This document shows positions 1 to 6,588 of a stretch of 14,408 nt of DNA, in pieces; the first letter of the stretch is position 1, and each line of letters begins with the position of its first letter. The DNA is from an uncultured Bacilli bacterium (GTDB lineage Bacteria; Bacillota_I; Bacilli_A; RF39; UBA660). The DNA is taken from the NCBI GenBank assembly GCA_944331945.1, contig CALVJC010000086.1:1-14408 (forward strand), in the 5' to 3' direction. The notes beneath the pieces were generated by a model, which searched no databases, was not told the DNA's origin, and worked only from the letters and a program-made list of their open reading frames with translations. The position numbers and the translations under genes are program-made.

Positions 1-87
1 ATGTCCATCACTAATTTCTTTTGTAAATATTTCTCCAGATAATTTACTTTCAATAATTAACCTATTAATATCATCAATTTTTGACAT
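1..87 (-). CDS. N-terminal fragment of a small protein, possibly AbiEi-type antitoxin
   Basis: Only the first 29 codons are in the window; the gene runs off the left edge. It starts at ATG 87-85 (MSKIDDINRLII...) with a weak GGA Shine-Dalgarno element about 9 nt upstream. A TATAAT box at 110-115 would give a very short leader. The segment reads as an amphipathic helix followed by Glu-Ile-Phe-Thr-Lys-Glu-Ile, similar in layout to the start of the winged-helix domain of AbiEi antitoxins, where a helix is followed by a conserved T-K-(E/D) turn. That resemblance is from memory over 29 residues only, so any small winged-helix protein would fit. It has its own promoter and is separated from the tRNA genes by a terminator. 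The coding call is fairly safe; the family is a guess. Confidence 0.5.
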   Translation of the reverse strand, partial: MSKIDDINRLIIESKLSGEIFTKEISDGH

Positions 88-109
88 GCTATCACATCCA
101 ATGTTTTCT

Positions 110-138
110 ATTATAACATAATTACATAAAAAAACGAA
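110..138 (-). promoter_or_regulatory. Extended -10 promoter for the left-edge gene
   Basis: On the minus strand a perfect TATAAT (115-110) is preceded by TGT (118-116), giving a TGnTATAAT extended -10. With 17-nt spacing the -35 is only TTCGTT (138-133), which lies in the stem of the preceding terminator. The extended -10 can compensate for a poor -35. The start codon is at 87, so the leader would be about 15 nt. Confidence 0.6.
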
Positions 139-154
139 CCTTTATTGGGTTCGT
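128..154 (-). terminator. Rho-independent terminator of the tRNA operon
   Basis: On the minus strand ACGAACC (154-148) pairs with GGTTCGT (140-134) around a 7-nt loop and is followed by a run of seven T (134-128). It lies 13 nt beyond the CCA end of tRNA-Leu and is oriented to end the tRNA transcript. Confidence 0.88.
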
Positions 155-166
155 ATCATTTCTTTA

Positions 167-250
167 TGGTGCGGGTAACAGGAGTTGAACCTGCACGTCT
201 GGGACACTAGATCCTAAGTCTAGCGCGTCTGCCAATTCCGCCATACCCGC
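167..250 (-). tRNA. tRNA-Leu (anticodon TAG)
   Basis: The minus strand folds into a class II tRNA. The acceptor stem is GCGGGTA/TACCCGC (250-244 and 177-171), with discriminator A (170) and an encoded CCA (169-167). The anticodon arm is CTAGA-CTTAGGA-TCTAG, giving anticodon TAG, which reads CUA leucine codons. There is a long variable arm, and the T arm carries the GTTCAA-type loop. Length is 84 nt including CCA. It follows tRNA-Ile2 by 7 nt and shares its promoter. Confidence 0.96.
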
Positions 251-257
251 ATTAAGT

Positions 258-334
258 TGGTGGACCCTGATGGACTCGAACCATCGACCGTTCGGTTATG
301 AGCCGAATGCTCTAACCAACTGAGCTAAGGGTCC
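258..334 (-). tRNA. tRNA-Ile2 (anticodon CAT, lysidine type)
   Basis: This is a 77-nt tRNA with acceptor GGACCCT/AGGGTCC, discriminator A, an encoded CCA (260-258), D arm TAGCTCAGTTGGTTAGAGCA and anticodon loop CTCATAA, so the anticodon is CAT. The body is close to the Bacillus and Mycoplasma tRNA-Ile2 sequence as I remember it (GGACC-TTAGCTCAGTTGG start, CGGCTCATAACCG anticodon arm, CGGTC variable region). It differs from the usual elongator tRNA-Met. In tRNA-Ile2 the TilS enzyme converts C34 to lysidine so that AUA is read as isoleucine. It is not initiator tRNA, because the first acceptor pair is a G-C match. Elongator tRNA-Met is the alternative; the tRNA itself is certain and Ile2 identity about 0.75. 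Confidence 0.93.
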
Positions 335-345
335 ATCGCCATTTC

Positions 346-374
346 ATCGTACCATAAATAGAAAATTCATGCAA
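346..374 (-). promoter_or_regulatory. Promoter of the tRNA-Ile2/tRNA-Leu operon
   Basis: On the minus strand the -35 is TTGCAT (374-369), followed by a 17-nt spacer and -10 TACGAT (351-346), preceded by TGG for an extended -10. The -10 lies 11 nt upstream of the mature 5' end of tRNA-Ile2. It sits just after the terminator of the upstream gene. Confidence 0.82.
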
Positions 375-399
375 GAGTTTTTTCATTTTTTGTAAACAA

Positions 400-422
400 A
401 ATAGAGATTTTCATCTCTATTT
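400..422 (-). terminator. Terminator overlapping the stop of the 139-residue gene
   Basis: On the minus strand an eight- to nine-base-pair hairpin has arms AATAGAGA (421-414) and TCTCTATT (407-400) around a 6-nt loop. It is followed by TTTTGTTT. The TAG stop codon (419-417) lies inside the 5' arm. The stem is A/T-rich, so it is of moderate strength. Confidence 0.65.
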
Positions 423-836
423 GTTCAACATATTTAATAAATTAATCTTAAACATATCTTTTTCTGGATTGGATTTCGAAATCATAACACCTTTGTAAGT
501 AGATAATTCTGCACGATGCCCCTCATCTAAAATACCTTCTGGGGTAATATTCGTCAACAAAATAACATGTTTTTCAAGATAAACAGTATAGTGAACTCTG
601 ATTTCTCCATGAACTTTAGCAAAGAGCTCATCCGTTGGTAATTTTAATTCATAACTTTCAGTTTTTGCTTTCTTATCTTCCGCTACTTTTTCTCCTAAAA
701 AACATCCTGACCGAATTTTAGGATAATATTCAAACGTAAGCTTCTTATAAGCAAGCATGTTATACTTACGAACCGATCTTTCTCTTTTTCTAAAATCATT
801 TTCATCCAAATATTCAAATATATATGACTTCTCCAT
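417..836 (-). CDS. Uncharacterised 139-residue protein
   Basis: I do not recognise this family. The 139-residue product is soluble and charged, with no signal peptide, no membrane segment and a single Cys (in SGCFLGEKV). The N-terminal third is basic and aromatic (KRERSVRKYN, LTFEYYPKI). The C-terminal half looks beta-rich (GEIRVHYTVYLEKHVILLT) and ends in a glycine-containing stretch and a helix (FKINLLNML). The start is ATG at 836, with a purine-rich AGGGGGG ribosome binding site 6 nt upstream. It has its own near-perfect promoter (878-906) and a hairpin terminator at its stop, so it is a single-gene unit between the tRNA operon and addBA. Base composition resembles its neighbours, with no sign of recent transfer. 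Strong transcription signals argue that the gene is real. Confidence 0.85.
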   Translation of the reverse strand: MEKSYIFEYLDENDFRKRERSVRKYNMLAYKKLTFEYYPKIRSGCFLGEKVAEDKKAKTESYELKLPTDELFAKVHGEIRVHYTVYLEKHVILLTNITPEGILDEGHRAELSTYKGVMISKSNPEKDMFKINLLNMLNK

Positions 837-877
837 AAATGACCCCCCTCTTCACCCTTTATCTTGAAGTTGCTTAT

Positions 878-906
878 ATTATACACGAAAAGTCGTGTTT
901 TGTCAA
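878..906 (-). promoter_or_regulatory. Consensus sigma-A promoter with internal inverted repeats
   Basis: On the minus strand the -35 is TTGACA (906-901), the spacer is exactly 17 nt, and the -10 is TATAAT (883-878); both boxes match consensus in full. The spacer holds an inverted repeat with 6-bp arms, ACACGA-(4 nt)-TCGTGT (883-898 on the plus strand). A second repeat, TTTTGT-CAA-ACAAAA (898-912), covers the -35. The predicted leader is about 35 nt. The repeats are placed where an operator would be, but no regulator is visible nearby. Confidence 0.9.
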
Positions 907-924
907 ACAAAATTTCTATTTTTT

Positions 925-3900
925 TCACTTTATCTCTATCTTCACAAATTTTTCCTGTAAAATTGAATAAAGATAACACTCTACCTCTTTCTCTGTTTTT
1001 TTCTCTAAAAATGTTTTATAGCCTGCCAACTGTTCGGTATAAGCAAGATCTACCGTATGCATCAGTTTATAATCAATCAAATAAATGTTATCTTCCCCTA
1101 CTAGTAATAAATCTATTTTACCATGGGCTTTTTTAGAACCAAAAGAATCCACAAATTCATATTCTTGATAAACTTGATAATTCTTCTTATCTTGCAAGAA
1201 AGGATGCTGAAAGAAGGCTTCTAATTTCATTTGAATAAATGGATTCGAAACTTTAGGAAGAGTATTATTTTTAAAATCAATTCGTTCCAAAAGTTGATGA
1301 ATCTCTGTCCCTAACTCCATCCATTTCGCTTCTTCTTCACTGCGTACCTCTTTTTTCTTTTTGGAATAAGTCTTCTTCTCTACTTTTTCCCTTTGGTAAT
1401 AAGATGGCATCAAAGAAAGCTCTTCCAGGTCCATTTCCTTTTTTTCTAGTTCTTTTACTTTTAAATAATCTTTACTAATATGAGGAATAGAATCTATTTT
1501 TTGTTCTCTTGCCAAAAAATACGGCCGCACACTTTGCATCATATCCAAAAAAGAATGATACCCTAAACGTTCTTCACAAGACACGATCTCCTCCTCTTCT
1601 CTCTCTTCTAATTTTCCCGGCATAACAATAACAATCTTTTCCCTCGCTCTCGTCAAAGCCACATAGAAAAGACGAATTTTCTCACTGATATCTTCTTTCT
1701 TTAACTCTTGCAGCATCAAAGTCTTCGTAATGAGGTCTTCTTTCTTATCGTAATCTGGAATTACAATACCATATTTCGGATCAAATAAAACATCTTGTTT
1801 AAAGTCGCTTTCATTAAACTTTTTTTGAAAACCAGCAAAATAACAAATCGGATATTCCAATCCTTTTGAAGTATGAATGGTCATAATCTTAACACTATTA
1901 CTCTCTGGTCTTGATAATGCTAGTTTTATCTCAAATCCTGAATCAACCACATTTGAAAAATAATCTACCACTTCTTTTAAAGAATAATTTAAAGCTTCTA
2001 AGTTTTCTACCAAATGGTAAAAATATTCTAAACGGGAAGCCATTTCTTGTACCTCTCCAATTTTATAAAGTTTTTCTATATAATGCACTTTATCTAATAC
2101 TTCCCGAAAATAAGAAGAGGGCGTTAACTCATCATAGTTGGACACAATCTCTTTAAAATCTTCATAAATTTTCGTTTTGGAAAATTGTTTTGTCGTAATC
2201 ACATCATAAATTTCTTGATCCGAAGCCTCATATAAGAAGCTGCGTGCTAAAGAAGCATAAGCAAAGGTAAAAGCGGTATCATAGTTCTTCGTTGCCAAAC
2301 GATATCCAAATAAGAAAAGATTTTTTATTAAGGATAAATCCGTCTTACTACTAGCTAAGTCACTTTGCCATAGTGTAAGGGGAATTCCTAAATATTCAAA
2401 GATCTGTTTGTATTTCACAAAATCCGTCGAACGATCTAATAAGATAACAAAGTCTTGATAATCTATTTTACGTAAACAATCTTGATCTTTATCATAAACA
2501 AGTTCTTCTTGCCTCATTCTGGTTTGAATATCATTACCAATCAAGAACGCTTCTTTTTCCACATTGCTATACTCTTTCTCTTCAACATCATAAAGCAAAA
2601 TATCCATATGATAATCAAGATCTGTTTTCGCTTTTTCTAAATAAGTTTGATTTCCAAAGATCATAGCATGCCCCGCTTGATATTCCGCTCCCCCTATTTG
2701 ATGATCCATGATATGACAGAAAAGCTCGTTAATATCTTCCAAAACCTCTTTTCGACTTCGAAAGTTCTTACTAAGATCAATCACACTACCACGATCATGT
2801 TTTTTATAGCGATCGTATTTTTCTTTAAAAAGATTGGGGTTCGCATTACGAAAGCGATAAATCGATTGCTTAATATCTCCTACCATATAAACATTATCTT
2901 TGGCAATGTAAGAAATAAAAGTTTCTTGAATATCATTCGTATCTTGATATTCATCAATTAATATTTCTTGAAAAGAGCCTTTTAACTCTTCTCGAATTTC
3001 TGGATAATCTCGTACCAAAGCAATAGCCATTTTTTCAATGTCTAAAAAGGTATAGGCTTCCTTCTCTTTCTTGTAAGCCTCTAATTCTTGATCATACTGT
3101 TTTATGATATCTAGAAGAATAGCTATAGTCTCTTTGGTCTTAAGAATTCCCTCTTTCATTTCTTCGACAGATTCATAAATGCAAAGTTCCTGAAGCTCTT
3201 CCAAAGCATTTTTTAGTTTTTCTTTTAATGCCTTGCCTTCTTCTCCAACTCCCCCATTCGGTAACCGAGGAAGAGAAAAGTCCAAATGCTGTCTTATTTG
3301 CTCATACCCTCGTGATTCTAAGAAAGGCGCAAAAAGCGATTCGATCTTTTCCAGATACTTTCCTTCTAAACAAGAAGTAAAATCATAATAAATAGGAAGC
3401 ACTTCTTCTTTTTTCTGTTCTACCAATGAAAGATATTGTGAAACCTTTTCCTCAATCCATTCTTTTTGATAATAAGTCTCTAAATATTCCTTTAAGTATG
3501 GTTCTTTCTCAATAATTAAATTTAATTTTTCATCCAAAGTTAAAATTTTTTCTTTTAAACGATCGTCTTCTTTCACACAAAATTGGTCAATTAACTTTTC
3601 AAAAGAAGGAGTAGGATGTTGATAATAAGAGTCAAAAATTTGATCTAAAATTTCTTTTTTCTTCAAACTTAAAATACTTTCTTCCATCACTTTAATATTT
3701 TTTGATAAGGATAAAACGGAACTATATTTTTTAACAATCGCCAGAGAAAAAGCATCAAAGGTTGTAATATAACTACTATCTAATTGATCGAGTTGTTCTT
3801 TTAAGTTTTCTTTCGCCAGTTTTTGCCGAATTCGTTCTTTCATCTCCATGGCGGCTTTATTGGTAAAAGTTAAGATCAAAAGTTCTCGAATCGAAATTCC

Positions 3901-4029
3901 TTCTTTTATTTTTCGTAATACCCTTTCGGTTAAAACCGCCGTTTTTCCAGATCCTGCTCCGGCACTTACTAAAATGTTCTCCCCTTCTAAATCAATCGCT
4001 TGTTGTTGTTCTTCTGTAAATTTAGGCAT
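925..4029 (-). CDS. addA: ATP-dependent helicase/nuclease subunit A (AddA)
   Basis: AddA is the 3'-to-5' SF1 helicase and nuclease subunit of AddAB, the RecBCD-type enzyme that resects double-strand breaks for RecA-dependent repair. The Walker A motif AGAGSGKT is at residues 23-30 (Lys29). The Walker B DEYQD starts at Asp359. Helicase motif V appears as TIHTSKGLEYP and motif VI as FYVALTRARE. The C-terminal RecB-type nuclease has Asp973 in GKIDLLL and Asp986/Lys988 in IDYK. All key residues are present. At 1034 residues it is shorter than B. subtilis AddA (about 1230). ATG 4029 has GGAGGTG 4 nt upstream, overlapping the addB stop region, so the two subunits are co-translated. No separate terminator is evident after the TGA stop; the next promoter begins just beyond it. 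Confidence 0.96.
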   Translation of the reverse strand: MPKFTEEQQQAIDLEGENILVSAGAGSGKTAVLTERVLRKIKEGISIRELLILTFTNKAAMEMKERIRQKLAKENLKEQLDQLDSSYITTFDAFSLAIVKKYSSVLSLSKNIKVMEESILSLKKKEILDQIFDSYYQHPTPSFEKLIDQFCVKEDDRLKEKILTLDEKLNLIIEKEPYLKEYLETYYQKEWIEEKVSQYLSLVEQKKEEVLPIYYDFTSCLEGKYLEKIESLFAPFLESRGYEQIRQHLDFSLPRLPNGGVGEEGKALKEKLKNALEELQELCIYESVEEMKEGILKTKETIAILLDIIKQYDQELEAYKKEKEAYTFLDIEKMAIALVRDYPEIREELKGSFQEILIDEYQDTNDIQETFISYIAKDNVYMVGDIKQSIYRFRNANPNLFKEKYDRYKKHDRGSVIDLSKNFRSRKEVLEDINELFCHIMDHQIGGAEYQAGHAMIFGNQTYLEKAKTDLDYHMDILLYDVEEKEYSNVEKEAFLIGNDIQTRMRQEELVYDKDQDCLRKIDYQDFVILLDRSTDFVKYKQIFEYLGIPLTLWQSDLASSKTDLSLIKNLFLFGYRLATKNYDTAFTFAYASLARSFLYEASDQEIYDVITTKQFSKTKIYEDFKEIVSNYDELTPSSYFREVLDKVHYIEKLYKIGEVQEMASRLEYFYHLVENLEALNYSLKEVVDYFSNVVDSGFEIKLALSRPESNSVKIMTIHTSKGLEYPICYFAGFQKKFNESDFKQDVLFDPKYGIVIPDYDKKEDLITKTLMLQELKKEDISEKIRLFYVALTRAREKIVIVMPGKLEEREEEEIVSCEERLGYHSFLDMMQSVRPYFLAREQKIDSIPHISKDYLKVKELEKKEMDLEELSLMPSYYQREKVEKKTYSKKKKEVRSEEEAKWMELGTEIHQLLERIDFKNNTLPKVSNPFIQMKLEAFFQHPFLQDKKNYQVYQEYEFVDSFGSKKAHGKIDLLLVGEDNIYLIDYKLMHTVDLAYTEQLAGYKTFLEKKTEKEVECYLYSILQEKFVKIEIK

Positions 4030-4030
4030 A

Positions 4031-6310
4031 CTACACCTCCTTCTCTTCTTTTTCTAAATAGAGATTATCTTTTTCATCGTGAAAGCAAAAAGAAGAGAAA
4101 GCACAATATTCACAACTGATATTTTTTCGCTCTACGATTTTCGGCTCTATCATAAAGTCATTCTTCTGAATTGCTTGACTAAACTCTAAAATTTTGCTTT
4201 CTACCAAATGTACCATGTCTTGTTTTTCTGCTTCATCAATCACTTTGGCCCGACTACTAATCGTATTTTGTTTGGTCACAGAAAGGCCTTTAATCCATTC
4301 ACTCTTATGATAATTTTCATCCAAGATTTCTAGCGTTTCTTCTTCCTTCGCACTAACACCAAACAGTCTTAAATCTTTCTTTTTCTCTTCTTCGTCCTTC
4401 GCTGAAGATAATAATTTTTGATAGTAAAATCCGGCCAATACAGGATGTTCAAAAAGACCACTTTTTTCTACTAAATATAAATAACAAGGTAATTGCATAA
4501 ACAAGCCCTCTTTTAAATAATCCAGTTGAAGCTTGATCTGTCCTGTTTTATAATCGATAATAGCATAGTAAGTTTTCCCACCAAGGGTCCGATATAAAAT
4601 TTTATCCAAAAAACCTTTTAACGTAACTCCTTCTTCCAGAGGAATGGTTATTTTTTTCTCCAAAAACTGAGAAGTTAGTCCCGTAGCTTGTTCTTGTTCT
4701 TGAATTGTTTTTACCAAAAACTCTAGTTCTTTCCGTAATTTTTTCATGAAGAACTTTTCTTTTACTTCCAGATTCTGTTCTTTTAAAATGGTTTGATAAC
4801 TCTTTTCAAAATCAAAATCTTCCCGATACATACAAGATAAGACATAATGAAAAATATTCCCTAGTTTTTGGGCAAAAGAAGAAGTAAATTCTTCTAAATG
4901 CAAGACATACTTAGCATAATAGCGGAAGGGGCAAAGAGCATAGTCGGAAAGATGGGAATAAGACAAAACAAGGGGCCCTTTTTCTTTTTGAATCGGATGA
5001 TACAAATGATCATAAGACCGATACAAAGAAGCAGGATAATAACGTTCCAAAAGAGGCAATAAAGGAGACTCTTCATGATAAGTATAATATTGATCCAATA
5101 AAGACGCATAAGTAAAACGATTATAAGAATCACTATAATTATAGTCAAAGGGCTCTTTTTCTTGTATTGTAAGAGCAAGATCTTTGATCATACTACTAGG
5201 ATAAAACACCTCTTGCAAAGAAGTATCTTTATAAGATAATGTTTTATGAGGAATACTAGCACACGCCCAAAGAAACTCCTCTTTTTTCTTCTTATTCCAT
5301 TGATCACTTGGTAACAAAGAGATCTCTTTTTTCATACTATCATTCAAATAATCTTCATCTTTCTTTAAGCATGGTAATTTATTTTGATTCCATCCTAAGA
5401 CAAAAAGATAATCATTTTCCGTAAGAACAAAAGGAGTTTCTAAAGCCTCGTCACAAAGCGTTACCATATCTTGATATTCTTTTGTTTTTAAAGTTACCTT
5501 TTTCAACTCTTCTTGTAATAAAAGGTCGTAATAAGGACTACTCTTGGCATACTCTAAATCTTCTTCGATTTTAATTAACTGTTCTTTGATTTCTTGATTC
5601 GTTATTTTTTCTAAATTTCTTTCTCGAAAATAACTTTTTCCTATTTTGGTCGTCAAAAAATTCTCTTCAAAAGAAAGAAAAAGAGGAATATCATACTGTT
5701 TAAAAATATGATGTAAAAGATAAAAGTAAGAAGAATCGACACCAGCTAAAAAAATATGTTCATAAGATACCCCTTTTTGATTTAACGATCGAATCTGTTG
5801 AGCCACTCCCACCACTTCATCACGCATCGTATCATAATGATAAACTTCTTGAATCGGATTCTTTCCTTCTTCCCTAATAGATTCTGCTTTTAACTCTTTT
5901 AACATTTCTTCTTCATAAGATTCTAAGAGCAAATAGCCATCTACAAGTACTTTCTTTTGTTTTACAAATGGAACGAAACTCTCATCATATTCCAAATAAC
6001 CTTTCTCTTCTAATTGCCGCTTATAAAGTTGAATTTTTTGTAATTTCGTACTAGAGTATTCCTGCTCCAAAGAAATCGAATAAAAGGAACGAATCATTTC
6101 CTTCGCTACATCAAGCGTTTCCCCTTGTTCTAATAAGTAAAGAAGTGCTTCTTTCTTCACCCGAAAAAAATACTTTTCTTTTACCGATTCTAAGGTATCA
6201 AAAGTAATGGCATATAATTCTTTTTCTTTCGCTAACTCTTCCAATATTCTCATTCTTCTAGCCACAGGAGTAATAATATAATAACTTTCTTCGGTTGAAA
6301 ATCTTTTCAT
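4031..6310 (-). CDS. addB: ATP-dependent nuclease subunit B (AddB), short form
   Basis: This is the second subunit of the AddAB complex. In the family it carries the nuclease for the other DNA strand and participates in Chi recognition. The C-terminal PD-(D/E)xK nuclease is visible as GFLDKI (Asp569) and IDYKTG (Asp586/Lys588), followed by the QLPCYLYL helix. Cys460 (CPFRYYAKY) and Cys733, Cys736 and Cys742 (CEYCAFSSFC) match the four cysteines that hold the 4Fe-4S cluster in Bacillus-type AddB. At 759 residues it is far shorter than the roughly 1160 of B. subtilis AddB, and its N-terminus has no Walker A motif. The protein opens directly with ITPVARRMRILEEL. ATG 6310 has GGAAG 9 nt upstream. 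It lies immediately before addA, as in Bacillus. The call rests on nuclease motifs, cysteine pattern and context. Confidence 0.93.
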   Translation of the reverse strand: MKRFSTEESYYIITPVARRMRILEELAKEKELYAITFDTLESVKEKYFFRVKKEALLYLLEQGETLDVAKEMIRSFYSISLEQEYSSTKLQKIQLYKRQLEEKGYLEYDESFVPFVKQKKVLVDGYLLLESYEEEMLKELKAESIREEGKNPIQEVYHYDTMRDEVVGVAQQIRSLNQKGVSYEHIFLAGVDSSYFYLLHHIFKQYDIPLFLSFEENFLTTKIGKSYFRERNLEKITNQEIKEQLIKIEEDLEYAKSSPYYDLLLQEELKKVTLKTKEYQDMVTLCDEALETPFVLTENDYLFVLGWNQNKLPCLKKDEDYLNDSMKKEISLLPSDQWNKKKKEEFLWACASIPHKTLSYKDTSLQEVFYPSSMIKDLALTIQEKEPFDYNYSDSYNRFTYASLLDQYYTYHEESPLLPLLERYYPASLYRSYDHLYHPIQKEKGPLVLSYSHLSDYALCPFRYYAKYVLHLEEFTSSFAQKLGNIFHYVLSCMYREDFDFEKSYQTILKEQNLEVKEKFFMKKLRKELEFLVKTIQEQEQATGLTSQFLEKKITIPLEEGVTLKGFLDKILYRTLGGKTYYAIIDYKTGQIKLQLDYLKEGLFMQLPCYLYLVEKSGLFEHPVLAGFYYQKLLSSAKDEEEKKKDLRLFGVSAKEEETLEILDENYHKSEWIKGLSVTKQNTISSRAKVIDEAEKQDMVHLVESKILEFSQAIQKNDFMIEPKIVERKNISCEYCAFSSFCFHDEKDNLYLEKEEKEV

Positions 6311-6332
6311 AGAAGCACTTCCTTTCTATTCT

Positions 6333-6362
6333 ATTATACACTGGAATTTCTCTTTTTTCGAA
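6333..6362 (-). promoter_or_regulatory. Probable addBA promoter (strong -10, weak -35)
   Basis: A perfect TATAAT (6338-6333) lies 22 nt before the addB start, just past the rpmF terminator. The best -35 is TTCGAA (6362-6357) at 18-nt spacing, which is a poor match. This is the only promoter-like sequence between the terminator and addB, so addBA is probably transcribed from here, perhaps at a low level. Confidence 0.6.
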
Positions 6363-6387
6363 AAAAAAAGAAGTTCTTAAGCTTCTT
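6361..6387 (-). terminator. Terminator of the yceD-rpmF operon
   Basis: On the minus strand AAGAAG (6387-6382) pairs with CTTCTT (6373-6368) around an 8-nt loop and runs straight into a long T tract (6369-6361). The rpmF stop codon TAA (6379-6377) lies in the loop. The stem is short but the T run is long. Confidence 0.72.
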
Positions 6388-6583
6388 CCTTCTCTACTAC
6401 AGTTTTTCCTTTATAGGTTCCACAAGTAGGGCATACACGATGTGCTTTAATCATTTCCCCACATTTAGGACATTTTACCATTCCTGGAACTTCTAAAGCA
6501 TTATGAGATCTTCTCATTCTCTTTCTTGTTTTAGAAACTTTACGAAATGGTACTGCAAACATCTGAATATCTAACTTTAGCAT
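6377..6583 (-). CDS. rpmF: 50S ribosomal protein L32 with a Prp-type N-terminal pre-sequence
   Basis: This is L32, a zinc-ribbon protein of the large ribosomal subunit. The canonical body starts at AVPFRKVSKTRKRMRRSH. Four zinc cysteines (38, 41, 51, 54) lie in CPKC and CPTC. The reading frame is open from GTG 6592, but that codon lies in the GAGGAG Shine-Dalgarno element itself. ATG 6583 sits 8 nt after GGAG and is therefore chosen, giving 68 residues. The internal ATG at 6562, just before FAVPF, has no ribosome binding site. The chosen start adds MLKLDIQMFA ahead of VPFRKV, an extension absent from ordinary L32. It matches the pre-sequence of Firmicutes L27 (MLRLDLQFFA in Bacillus), which the protease Prp removes after FA. 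The gene is 5 nt after yceD, its usual partner, and ends at a terminator. Confidence 0.97.
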   Translation of the reverse strand: MLKLDIQMFAVPFRKVSKTRKRMRRSHNALEVPGMVKCPKCGEMIKAHRVCPTCGTYKGKTVVEKEEA

Positions 6584-6588
6584 TTTCT

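Noticed and set aside
258..334. Initiator tRNA-fMet
   Set aside because: The acceptor starts with a G-C pair and the anticodon stem lacks the three consecutive G-C pairs of initiator tRNA. The body matches the Ile2 type better.
883..898. Inverted repeat as a terminator for addA
   Set aside because: It is not followed by a T run on the minus strand and it sits exactly between consensus -35 and -10 boxes, so an operator role is more likely.
695..979. Minus-strand 94-residue frame overlapping addA and the 139-residue gene
   Set aside because: It overlaps two better-supported genes in another frame and crosses the consensus promoter and terminator signals.
864..1136. Plus-strand 90-residue open frame across the addA end and the promoter region
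   Set aside because: It lies opposite addA and a minus-strand promoter, lacks a ribosome binding site, and its composition is that of reverse-read AT-rich coding DNA.
4894..5178. Minus-strand hydrophobic 94-residue frame inside addB
   Set aside because: It is an alternate frame within a region where addB carries the conserved Cys460 motif. Ile/Leu-rich shadows are expected from AAT/ATA-rich codons.
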